From positions 1-8,203 of the forward strand of contig CAYMPR010000039.1 of the NCBI GenBank assembly GCA_964392385.1: a stretch of 8,203 nt of DNA, in the 5' to 3' direction. This document shows, one piece after another, positions 1-5,301 of the stretch. The number at the start of each line of letters is the position of its first letter. Position 1 is the first letter of the stretch. The notes under the pieces were generated by a model. It worked only from the letters and a program-made list of their open reading frames with translations, made no database searches and was not told the origin of the DNA. This DNA comes from MWEH01 sp964392385. Its GTDB lineage: Bacteria; Bacillota; Clostridia; Christensenellales; DTU072. The position numbers were made by a program, and so were the translations under genes.

Positions 1-555
1 TCGCCTTTTTATGATGAGATTTATAATAAAATTATGAATATTCCACCCGAAGGCGAGGTTGACCCAGAAGCAATAGACCCAGATGCTAGAGCTGCTGATT
101 CTATGATGATGATTGCCCAAATTGCTTTCCCATATTTTCCCATAGCCTTAGCTGTATCTGCACTTGGCGCTGTTATACTGTTATTGATTAGTTTATTTGC
201 TTTGTTTGGCAGAAGAATATTCAAGGGATTTTTTATATTTGCGATAATATTGGTTGTTGCCGGTCTATTAACCTTTGTTGCTGCCGATGCTGCATGTGGT
301 ATATTTATGGGCAATCCAGTGTTAAATGATGATGGAACGGTTGTTAGCGTTATAGATTTTACGAGAATCGTAGAATTTTTAACTGGAGCATTTACTCCTG
401 CCCCTGCAACTGCTATTGACCCAGAAATAGCGATTGAGCCACTTCCAGTTGTTGCTGGTTACGGAACGCTTGCACTTGTAGCGTTGCCAATTATTATGTT
501 ATTACTTTCGCTTTTTGTTAAGAGAAAGGTTCCATATAGTATTTTTGATAAATAA
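1..555 (+). CDS. Unrecognised membrane protein, C-terminal part (5'-truncated by window edge)
   Basis: The frame is open from base 1 to TAA at 553-555 (184 visible codons). The first in-frame ATG (34) has no SD before it, so the gene very probably starts upstream of the window. Three hydrophobic segments are visible at about visible residues 46-68, 76-98 and 152-173. A short RR/K-containing turn joins the first two, and a roughly 50-residue loop rich in acidic residues and Pro precedes the last. The C-terminus is basic (KRK) and ends in YSIFDK. This matches helices 2-4 of the four-helix proteins at 891 and 2040; the ends LFVKRKVPYSIFDK and LFAKRNAYIIEK are clearly alike. By inference the missing part holds helix 1 and possibly the shared N-terminal motif. 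Charge placement predicts a cytosolic C-terminus. I recognise no enzymatic motif and function is unknown. The next gene starts 24 nt downstream, consistent with one operon. Confidence 0.75.
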   Translation, partial: SPFYDEIYNKIMNIPPEGEVDPEAIDPDARAADSMMMIAQIAFPYFPIALAVSALGAVILLLISLFALFGRRIFKGFFIFAIILVVAGLLTFVAADAACGIFMGNPVLNDDGTVVSVIDFTRIVEFLTGAFTPAPATAIDPEIAIEPLPVVAGYGTLALVALPIIMLLLSLFVKRKVPYSIFDK

Positions 556-579
556 AGACTAGTTCGTGGAGGAAAAAAT

Positions 580-816
580 ATGTCAAAGAAAAGCAAAAAA
601 ATGGAAGAAGCAGCAAACAGAGAGTATTCTGTTCAACCTATGCGTCCAAGAGTGACTTTTAGAGTTATGAATAATTGTGGGGTTGTTCCTGTAGCTAAAC
701 CAGCTGACTTTATTCAATTAACACCAGTTGTCCAGCCAATATCGCTCATACCTTATTCTACTCAAGAACAGCCCATGGCTGAATTTGATGAAGAAGGTGG
801 AGAGTACGAAGAGTAA
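580..816 (+). CDS. Small soluble protein with Pro/Gln-rich YSTQEQP motif, unknown function
   Basis: This is a 78-residue protein whose start is fixed by GGAGG at 568-572, 7 nt before ATG. It has a basic N-terminus (MSKKSKK), no hydrophobic segment long enough to cross a membrane, no signal peptide, and a very acidic end (EEGGEYEE). Residues 45-70 hold a motif almost identical to one in the protein at 891: IQLTPVVQPIS, then LIPYSTQEQPM, then a residue pair and aromatic-Asp (FD). The same motif in weaker form occurs in the proteins at 1681 and 2040. Low complexity and composition suggest a largely disordered protein. Its cluster position among membrane proteins carrying the same motif suggests a shared binding partner or a soluble competitor; that is inference. 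I do not recognise the family. One cysteine (residue 33) is present and no metal-binding pattern. Confidence 0.75.
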   Translation: MSKKSKKMEEAANREYSVQPMRPRVTFRVMNNCGVVPVAKPADFIQLTPVVQPISLIPYSTQEQPMAEFDEEGGEYEE

Positions 817-890
817 TAGACTGGATTTTCTATTTTAAAGATATAGGCACAAGAGACCTTTATACTTAATATTTTTTGGAGGAGTAAACC

Positions 891-1619
891 ATGAAAAGAA
901 AAGATCAAGCAATCGCAACCAAACCCGCACCACCCACGGTGCAAAGACCCCCACAACAGGCTCCTAAAAAGCCGGGTAATCAAGTTCCTGTGCATTCCCC
1001 TTCATCGGGCCCTATGCAGTTAACCCCGATTATTCAGCCTATAGCATTTGTGCCGTATTCAACACAAGAGCAACCTCTTTATATGTATGATGATGCTCAA
1101 GCATCCACATATGAGGAAGATTATGCCTATAGTGATGATGCACAAGAAGTTAGCCAACCTGTTTCAAACAGAGCCCAAAAAACAAACAAAGTAAGCGGTG
1201 CAGCAATTGCATTGATTGTTCTCTCTATAGTAATGATCGCAGTATATGTAATTGGTAAGTTTTTAGCAATGACATATGTGCAAGTAGCAAATGCTACTAG
1301 TGGCTTAGATATGCTTCTAAATGTGTTTGCTGCTGGAGCAATTACATTCGATGGAATTACCGTAGTAGCACTTGGTGTAGCTGTTACAGTAGTATGTGCT
1401 GTTTTAGTGCTATTAGCTAGTTTAATAAGAATAAAATACCAGGGCGCATGTGGTGCAGCTAAATTATTTAGTTTTATAGGCCTTGTTACAGCACTTGTTG
1501 CAGTTATGATTTCATTAGTTCAAAAAGATGAAATAACTGTCAATTATGGTCTATATATTATTGCTGCTTTAGCATTACTTCTAGTAATGATCGCCTTTTT
1601 ATCTAGAAATAGGAAATAA
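891..1619 (+). CDS. Four-helix membrane protein with cytosolic YSTQEQP-motif tail, unknown function
   Basis: This is a 242-residue protein with SD GGAGGAG at 878-884 before ATG. Residues 1-100 form a hydrophilic tail with a basic start (MKRK), a Pro/Gln-rich stretch to about 40, and the shared motif at 42-68 (MQLTPIIQPIA, then FVPYSTQEQPL, then YMYDD). A Tyr/Asp/Glu-rich segment follows to about 85. Four membrane segments lie at about 104-126, 157-178, 189-210 and 218-237, and the protein ends SRNRK. Basic residues lie between helices 2 and 3 (RIKYQ) and after helix 4, so the positive-inside rule puts both termini and the motif in the cytosol. The layout matches the protein at 2040 and the visible part of that at 1. 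No transporter or enzyme signature is visible. The gap from the preceding gene is 74 nt and contains no convincing promoter, so cotranscription is likely but unproven. Confidence 0.8.
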   Translation: MKRKDQAIATKPAPPTVQRPPQQAPKKPGNQVPVHSPSSGPMQLTPIIQPIAFVPYSTQEQPLYMYDDAQASTYEEDYAYSDDAQEVSQPVSNRAQKTNKVSGAAIALIVLSIVMIAVYVIGKFLAMTYVQVANATSGLDMLLNVFAAGAITFDGITVVALGVAVTVVCAVLVLLASLIRIKYQGACGAAKLFSFIGLVTALVAVMISLVQKDEITVNYGLYIIAALALLLVMIAFLSRNRK

Positions 1620-1680
1620 CTTTGTTGCGCTTTGTATGGGATATGTGATAGCGTATAGAGTATAGTTGAGGAGAGATGAG

Positions 1681-2037
1681 ATGAGAAGAAAGAAAAGACA
1701 AGTGGAGTCTGGAACTGATGGCGTTATGCGTACTAGTGTACCCACAAGACAACCGCAAGCAGGACCATTTCCATTGATGCAGACACCCGCTCAAGCAATT
1801 GTAATGCCCAATACGGGTTCATTCGATGTTCAGTCAAATGGTATGCCTCTAGGGCTTCCAACTTACACATCCATTGATGAGTATGGTAGGGCTTTTACTC
1901 CTGCTATGCATTATGGACCTCAACCTAATAGCGCTCCTGTCCCTATACCGAAGCCTTCTACTATAGTGCAACTGCCTACAATAACTGCTCCGGTTAATTT
2001 TTACGCGAACAGCAGTAGCGATGAAAGAGAGGTCTGA
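1681..2037 (+). CDS. Small soluble Pro-rich protein with degenerate copy of the shared motif
   Basis: This is a 118-residue protein. ATG at 1681 is chosen because GAGGAG (1669-1674) lies 6 nt upstream. A TTG at 1666 would extend the frame by five codons but puts the SD inside the gene. It has a strongly basic start (MRRKKRQ), is rich in Pro, Gln, Ser and Thr, and has no membrane segment or signal peptide. Residues 86-99 (APVPIPKPSTIVQLP) closely match residues 71-82 of the next protein (AVPIPSSIVQMP), so the two are homologous here. After that the QPIxhhPYSTQEQP core has decayed to APVNFYANSSSDE, and the protein ends at once. It may be a degenerating paralogue or a soluble tail-only partner. 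Stop TGA lies 2 nt before the ATG of the next gene, so the two are probably translationally coupled. Function unknown. Confidence 0.7.
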   Translation: MRRKKRQVESGTDGVMRTSVPTRQPQAGPFPLMQTPAQAIVMPNTGSFDVQSNGMPLGLPTYTSIDEYGRAFTPAMHYGPQPNSAPVPIPKPSTIVQLPTITAPVNFYANSSSDEREV

Positions 2038-2039
2038 TT

Positions 2040-3029
2040 ATGGAAAATAAGAACAACAGTAATAACAATTTTGCTCAACAGAACCAAACTGTTGATAGAG
2101 GGAGGTGGGTTCCCGTGGATGAGAGTACTCTAGGGTTTTCTTTACCACCTCTTCCCTCACAAAGACCTGTTGCAGGGCCTGATGGGGCAATATATTGTAT
2201 GGGCGAGTCTAGACCAGAACTTTCAAGGGTGCAAGGTAATACTAATAACGCAGTACCTATACCTTCCTCGATTGTTCAAATGCCAGCAATAGTTCAACCT
2301 ATTGCGCTAGTACCTTATACATCGCAAAATCAACCAATGTTGCAGTACGATCCTTATTCTAGACCAGTCGAGCCTAAATCAACACCTAAATCACCTGTAT
2401 ATGTTAAAAAACCATATAGGGGTGTTAGTGCTTTCGCCTTAATTTTATCGATAGTTACTCTTATTCTATTATTGCTCCTATCTGTTGCTGTTTTCCAAGC
2501 AAATGAATCTAGACAAGCATTTGATATGAATGGAGTTGAATCAATTATGGCTATAGGTGATATATTCGGAGTTTCATCATCATCAGATTACAATAACTAT
2601 ATAGTAGCGAACAAAGGAAACGTTGACACAATTAGTAAAATAGTTGTTTATGCATTCCCAATTCTCGTAACACTAATTGCCTTGATACTATTATGTTTAG
2701 TATTTAAATATTTGGCTAGATTTGCAAAAAAGCGCTCTCCTAGATGTTTTAGTGTCGCTGCTTTAATCAACATAGTTTTAGTTTTACTTGCACTTGGCGG
2801 ACTTCTTGCAATGTCTAATTCAGAGGTGGAAGCATCCTTAAGATCCCAAAACCTTACATATTTCTTTAGCGTAATTGGCGAGAAAGCAACTATTGGTTGG
2901 GGATGGGGATTACTAGCTGCACTTGTGGGGTCGATTCTCTTATTATTTGTACCGCTTTTTGCCAAAAGAAACGCGTACATTATTGAGAAAGACGATCCAT
3001 CGAAGAAAACATATGTAATAGAAGACTAA
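2040..3029 (+). CDS. Four-helix membrane protein with long cytosolic motif-bearing tail, unknown function
   Basis: This is a 329-residue protein. The SD is GAGAGG at about 2027-2032, inside the end of the preceding gene, with the start 2 nt after that gene's stop. The hydrophilic N-terminal half begins Asn/Gln-rich (residues 1-17) and carries the shared motif at 79-104 (VQMPAIVQPIA, then LVPYTSQNQPM, then LQYD). Membrane segments lie at about 130-153, 199-223, 236-258 and 287-308. A roughly 45-residue Ser/Asn-rich loop lies between helices 1 and 2. A strongly basic turn (ARFAKKRSPR) lies between helices 2 and 3, and the C-terminal tail is charged. Positive-inside charge places the motif tail in the cytosol. 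The arrangement repeats that at 891, and the C-terminal segment resembles the protein at 1. It is the last gene before a terminator. I recognise no domain family and assign no function. Confidence 0.8.
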   Translation: MENKNNSNNNFAQQNQTVDRGRWVPVDESTLGFSLPPLPSQRPVAGPDGAIYCMGESRPELSRVQGNTNNAVPIPSSIVQMPAIVQPIALVPYTSQNQPMLQYDPYSRPVEPKSTPKSPVYVKKPYRGVSAFALILSIVTLILLLLLSVAVFQANESRQAFDMNGVESIMAIGDIFGVSSSSDYNNYIVANKGNVDTISKIVVYAFPILVTLIALILLCLVFKYLARFAKKRSPRCFSVAALINIVLVLLALGGLLAMSNSEVEASLRSQNLTYFFSVIGEKATIGWGWGLLAALVGSILLLFVPLFAKRNAYIIEKDDPSKKTYVIED

Positions 3030-3045
3030 TAATGATTCTTTATTT

Positions 3046-3078
3046 AAGACAGAGTGTATAACAGCACTCTGTTTTTTT
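3046..3078 (+). terminator. Intrinsic terminator of the motif-protein cluster
   Basis: ACAGAGTG (3049-3056) pairs perfectly with CACTCTGT (3065-3072) around an 8-nt loop. A run of T follows (3072-3078), and upstream A residues extend the stem into the T tract. It begins about 17 nt after the stop of the gene ending at 3029. Confidence 0.9.
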
Positions 3079-3478
3079 ATGCAATAATGGGCAATTAATA
3101 TATCAATTTACTTAGTACTTTGTTTTTTATGCAATAACGGGCAATTAATATATCCANNNNNNNNNNNNNNNNNNNNNNNNNNNNNNNNNNNNNNNNNNNN
3201 NNNNNNNNNNNNNNNNNNNNNNNNNNNNNNNNNNNNNNNNNNNNNNNNNNNNNNNNATCAATTTACTTAGTACTTTGTTTTTTATGCAATAACGGGCAAT
3301 TAATATATCCACTTACTTAGTACTCTGTTTTTTATGCAACAAGGGGCAATTAATATATCAATTTACTTAGTACTTTGTTTTTTATGCAATAACGGGCAAT
3401 TAATATATCCAGTTACTTAGTAATCTGTTTTTTAATGCAACAAGGGGGGTAACAGTCCTCTTTACTTAGTACTTTGGA
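3073..3478. repeat. Tandem array of 50-bp repeats, two alternating variants
   Basis: Units beginning GCAA occur at 3081, 3131, 3286, 3336, 3386 and 3437, exactly 50 bp apart on each side of the N gap (51 for the last, which has one extra A). A 29-nt partial unit follows the gap at 3257. Each unit reads roughly GCAAyAAsGGGCAATTAATATATC, then a variable block, then TTACTTAGTAC, then TTTGT or TCTGT and a six-T run. Two variants alternate: one with AATAACGGG and ATATCCAnTTAC, the other with CAACAAGGGG (AATAATGGG in the first unit) and ATATCAATTTAC. The last unit is diverged, with an insertion around 3447-3460. There are in-frame stops on both strands and the period is not a multiple of 3, so it is non-coding. 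No unique spacers are present, so it is not CRISPR. Function unknown; true copy number is hidden by the gap. Confidence 0.95.
3157..3256. other. Assembly gap of exactly 100 N
   Basis: One hundred consecutive N interrupt the 50-bp repeat array. Unit starts on either side are 155 bp apart, which is not a multiple of 50. The length is therefore almost certainly a conventional placeholder, and the real number of repeat units here is unknown. Confidence 0.97.
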
Positions 3479-3598
3479 TAAATAAATTAGCCATGATTTA
3501 ATAGAGAGTTCGTGGAAGCTTTTGATTAGAGAAGAGAACAAAAAAAGAGTTGAGTGTAGATGAATAACGTTGGAAAAGAGTGCTCTAAGCTATTTGTA

Positions 3599-3627
3599 TT
3601 GACAGATTTACGCTTTTAATATATGGT
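3599..3627 (+). promoter_or_regulatory. Predicted vegetative promoter of acpP
   Basis: A perfect -35 TTGACA (3599-3604) is followed after 17 nt by TATGGT (3622-3627), a 4/6 match to the -10 consensus. The predicted transcription start is near 3634, about 45 nt before the acpP start. The 120 bp between the repeat array and this site (3479-3598) are AT-rich, with no ORF, RNA or clear repeat. Confidence 0.6.
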
Positions 3628-3678
3628 TATTATATTACACTCGCATAATATGCGCGTTTAGAAATGGAGAAACATAAA

Positions 3679-3906
3679 ATGTTTGAGAGAGTCAGAAAAC
3701 ATATAGCTGAATTACTCGGAATAAAGGAAAGTTTAATAACTCCCGATTCAAAATTTGTAGAAGATCTGAATGCAGATAGCCTAGATATTGTTCAAATGCT
3801 GATTGTTCTAGAAGATGAATTTAATGTCGAGTTTTCCGATGATGAAATAGCATCGCTAAAAACTGTTGGCGATATCGTTTCGTTTGTTGAGAAAAAGAGT
3901 AAATAG
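3679..3906 (+). CDS. acpP: Acyl carrier protein
   Basis: This is a 75-residue acidic protein with the normal ACP length and layout. The family carries growing acyl chains as thioesters on a 4'-phosphopantetheine arm in cytosolic type II fatty acid synthesis, and this protein shows the attachment site DSLD with Ser34. Other family features are FVEDLNADSLDIVQ in helix 2, LEDEFNVEFSDDEI in the following helix and loop, and the C-terminal VGDIVSFVEK. The position before Ala-Asp-Ser is Asn where Gly is usual. ATG 3679 is preferred over in-frame ATG 3664: GGAGA (3666-3670) lies 8 nt before it, nothing SD-like precedes 3664, and MFERV is the usual ACP beginning. The gene sits alone between its own promoter and a probable terminator, rather than in a plsX-fabD-fabG-acpP type operon, so it is probably monocistronic. 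Confidence 0.93.
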   Translation: MFERVRKHIAELLGIKESLITPDSKFVEDLNADSLDIVQMLIVLEDEFNVEFSDDEIASLKTVGDIVSFVEKKSK

Positions 3907-3916
3907 GCTGCCAAGT

Positions 3917-3949
3917 AAGCATTCACCTAAAATTTGGGTTAATGTTTTT
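3917..3949 (+). terminator. Probable intrinsic terminator after acpP
   Basis: GCATTCACCT (3919-3928) pairs with GGGTTAATGT (3936-3945) around the 7-nt loop 3929-3935, with one mismatch and wobbles at both ends. A five-T run (3945-3949) follows. It is weaker than the terminator at 3046 but well placed, 10-15 nt after the acpP stop. Confidence 0.6.
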
Positions 3950-3974
3950 GGTATGAGTATAAAAGAAAATTTCA

Positions 3975-4003
3975 TTGACAATAATATTTGTTGATGTTAT
4001 AGT
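3975..4003 (+). promoter_or_regulatory. Strong sigma-A-type promoter of rpmG-secE-nusG-rplK-rplA
   Basis: A perfect -35 TTGACA (3975-3980), an optimal 17-nt spacer and TATAGT (3998-4003, 5/6) make this one of the best promoters in the window. The transcript should start near 4010. Confidence 0.85.
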
Positions 4004-4009
4004 ATAAAA

Positions 4010-4036
4010 GCACTTTTAAAAGGGGTGCATTTTTTT
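4010..4036 (+). promoter_or_regulatory. Hairpin plus T7 at the transcript 5' end (possible attenuator)
   Basis: GCAC (4010-4013) pairs with GTGC (4025-4028). The stem continues through 4014-4017 with 4021-4024 (U-G, U-G, U-G, U-A) around an AAA loop. Seven T follow at 4030-4036. The structure is terminator-like but wobble-rich and begins at about the predicted +1. It could cause early pausing or termination, or simply protect the 5' end. Confidence 0.35.
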
Positions 4037-4046
4037 AGTTGAGATA

Positions 4047-4064
4047 AGCCGAGAAATGTCGGTT
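4047..4064 (+). promoter_or_regulatory. Short hairpin abutting the rpmG Shine-Dalgarno
   Basis: AGCCGA (4047-4052) pairs with TCGGTT (4059-4064, one G-U) around a 6-nt loop. The GGAGG SD (4065-4069) begins at the next base, so the structure could affect ribosome access to the first gene of the operon. It is short, and chance is possible. Confidence 0.35.
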
Positions 4065-4075
4065 GGAGGTATATT

Positions 4076-4225
4076 ATGTATGATAAGATAGTGCTAGCCT
4101 GTACTGAGTGCAAACAGCGTAACTATAATACGACAAAAGACAAGAAGCAACACCCAGATAGGCTTGAAAGAAGCAAATACTGTAAGTTTTGCAAAAAACA
4201 CACTGTTCATAAAGAAACTAAGTAG
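4076..4225 (+). CDS. rpmG: Large-subunit ribosomal protein L33 (C+ zinc-binding type)
   Basis: This is a 49-residue protein with SD GGAGG (4065-4069) 6 nt before ATG. It is recognisable end to end as L33: LACTECKQRNYNT near the N-terminus, then PDRLE, then KYCKFCKKHTVHKETK at the end. Both CxxC pairs (C9/C12 and C36/C39) are intact, so this is the zinc-binding C+ form rather than the cysteine-free form used by many Bacillota as a zinc-independent backup. L33 is a component of the 50S subunit. It is the first gene of the rpmG-secE-nusG operon, the usual order in Bacillota. Its TAG stop overlaps the AGGAGG SD of secE (4224-4229), which places secE only 8 nt away and suggests coupled translation. 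Length is normal for the family. Confidence 0.96.
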   Translation: MYDKIVLACTECKQRNYNTTKDKKQHPDRLERSKYCKFCKKHTVHKETK

Positions 4226-4233
4226 GAGGCCGT

Positions 4234-4746
4234 ATGGCTAAGCACAAATATTCCAAGAAGAATGTGGAAAGTCAACAAAAAGAAGTTTCTCTTGAAGGAG
4301 CACCTAGTTTAGCTATTCCTGAAACAAAAAATGACGCAACAGCCCAAGTATTGACAAAAAAGGCCAAAAGAAGACAAAAAGCTCAAGAGGTTTTGCCCCA
4401 AGCAGATAAGCCTCAAGAAAAGGACAAAAAGGTTGTCACTTCCGATCAATATCGCACTATGTCATCTGCAAAGAGGCCTTCCAAAAAGCCAACATCAGGA
4501 AATATGAGGAAAGGAGTGCAGGATAAAAATACTGCACCTAAGCGTATTGCAGCATGGTTTAGAGGCATGAAGGCTGAGCTTAAAGCTGTAACTTGGCCAC
4601 CTTTTAAAAGTTCTTCTAAAGTAACTGGTGTTTGGGCAAATATTGGTACAGTTTTACTAGTTGTATTGTTTTTCTTGATTATTGTAACTGCTTTCGACAC
4701 AGGGCTTACTTCACTTTTCAAATTATTGGTAGGTATAGGGAATTAA
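4234..4746 (+). CDS. secE: Preprotein translocase subunit SecE with long basic N-terminal extension
   Basis: This is a 170-residue protein. SecE is the clamp-like membrane subunit that stabilises SecY in the SecYEG protein-export channel. Only the last 70 residues correspond to the usual Gram-positive SecE: an amphipathic region with the signature AELKAVTWPP (114-123), then one membrane helix at about 136-154 and a short C-terminal tail. Family members of this type are commonly about 60-75 residues. Here about 100 residues precede the domain, rich in Lys, Gln, Ala and Pro (for example TKKAKRRQKA at 41-50), without hydrophobic segments and probably disordered and cytosolic. The start is supported by AGGAGG (4224-4229), 4 nt before ATG. 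The extension is in frame and shows no sign of fusion to a recognisable domain. nusG follows 2 nt later. Confidence 0.93.
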   Translation: MAKHKYSKKNVESQQKEVSLEGAPSLAIPETKNDATAQVLTKKAKRRQKAQEVLPQADKPQEKDKKVVTSDQYRTMSSAKRPSKKPTSGNMRKGVQDKNTAPKRIAAWFRGMKAELKAVTWPPFKSSSKVTGVWANIGTVLLVVLFFLIIVTAFDTGLTSLFKLLVGIGN

Positions 4747-4748
4747 AT

Positions 4749-5288
4749 ATGAGTATATCTGAAGACGCAAAATGGTATGTATTGCATACATATTCAACAT
4801 ATGAGACTTTGGTAAAACAGAGTTTAGAGAATATTATCAAGCAAAATGCTCTTGAAGAATATATTCTTGAGATTAATATTCCGATGGTTCAAGAAACCGT
4901 GGAAAAAGATGGCAAGAAGAAGACAAAGCAAGTAAAAAAGTTTCCAGGCTACATATTTTTAAAGATGGTCATGACAGATCAACTTTGGTATTATGTTACT
5001 AACACACGTGGAGTAACAGGTTTTGTTGGGCCTGGTGGAAAACCCGTTCCTTTAACGGATGACGAAACAAGAAAAATGGGACTTGAGGAGATACTTGCAG
5101 AAGACTTTCATATCAAAGTTGGAGATGAGGTTAAAATCATTTCTGGGATACTGGAAGGCATTAGCGGTGTTGTACAAAGTATTAATATTGAAAAAGAAAA
5201 AGTTAAAGTTATAGCTAATATGATGGGTAATAAAACATATGTTGATCTAGGCTTTAACCAAGTAGAAAAAATTATTGCACAAAAATAG
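4749..5288 (+). CDS. nusG: Transcription termination/antitermination factor NusG
   Basis: This is a 179-residue protein of normal NusG length. The N-terminal NGN domain binds the RNA polymerase clamp and is seen from WYVLHTYSTYE (9-19) through KFPGYIFLKM (64-73) and WYYVTNTRGVTGFVG (80-94). The C-terminal KOW domain starts about residue 123 (KVGDEVKIISG) and in the family contacts ribosomal S10 or Rho. The usual GPF segment after VKI is replaced by SGILEGISG, with the glycines retained. ATG 4749 is chosen because the protein then begins just before the conserved WYVLHT strand and lies 2 nt after the secE stop. A longer in-frame start at 4632 would overlap secE deeply. No strong SD is visible (only AGGTATAGGG at 4731-4740), so translation probably depends on coupling with secE. 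Confidence 0.95.
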   Translation: MSISEDAKWYVLHTYSTYETLVKQSLENIIKQNALEEYILEINIPMVQETVEKDGKKKTKQVKKFPGYIFLKMVMTDQLWYYVTNTRGVTGFVGPGGKPVPLTDDETRKMGLEEILAEDFHIKVGDEVKIISGILEGISGVVQSINIEKEKVKVIANMMGNKTYVDLGFNQVEKIIAQK

Positions 5289-5301
5289 TGCAGCGCAGGG
5301 A

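Noticed and set aside
21..314. Antisense ORFs opposite the membrane and ribosomal genes
   Set aside because: They are shadows of the coding strand without SD or recognisable domains, and they lie opposite genes with clear coding signals.
861..866. Promoter before the gene at 891 (TATACT as -10)
   Set aside because: No hexamer resembling a -35 lies 16-18 nt upstream.
1..1610. Repeated string GCCTTTTTAT at positions 3 and about 1593
   Set aside because: It is ten bases in two coding regions in different protein contexts, and flanks do not match.
1632..1659. Promoter before the gene at 1681 (TTGTAT / TATAGA)
   Set aside because: Both hexamers are poor and the start would fall almost on the SD. 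Readthrough from the upstream genes is more likely.
3073..3478. CRISPR array
   Set aside because: The units are contiguous and conserved across the full 50 bp, with no unique spacers. There is no cas gene nearby, and variation alternates between two unit types.
3281..3478. FapR-type operator half-sites (TTAGTAC) in each repeat upstream of acpP
   Set aside because: Only one half-site per unit is present. Flanks do not continue as the inverted half, and the array lies 120 bp or more from the acpP promoter with a terminator origin. Chance resemblance is the simpler reading.
3560..3619. 19-codon ORF beginning ATGAATAACGTTGG
   Set aside because: It has a weak SD, overlaps the predicted acpP -35 element and has no recognisable sequence.
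3664..3678. Upstream ATG as the acpP start
   Set aside because: No SD precedes it, and the true SD (GGAGA) would lie inside the gene. ACPs normally begin at the MFERV position.
4632..4748. N-terminal extension of nusG
   Set aside because: It lies in another frame inside secE and has no SD. NusG homology begins only after ATG 4749.
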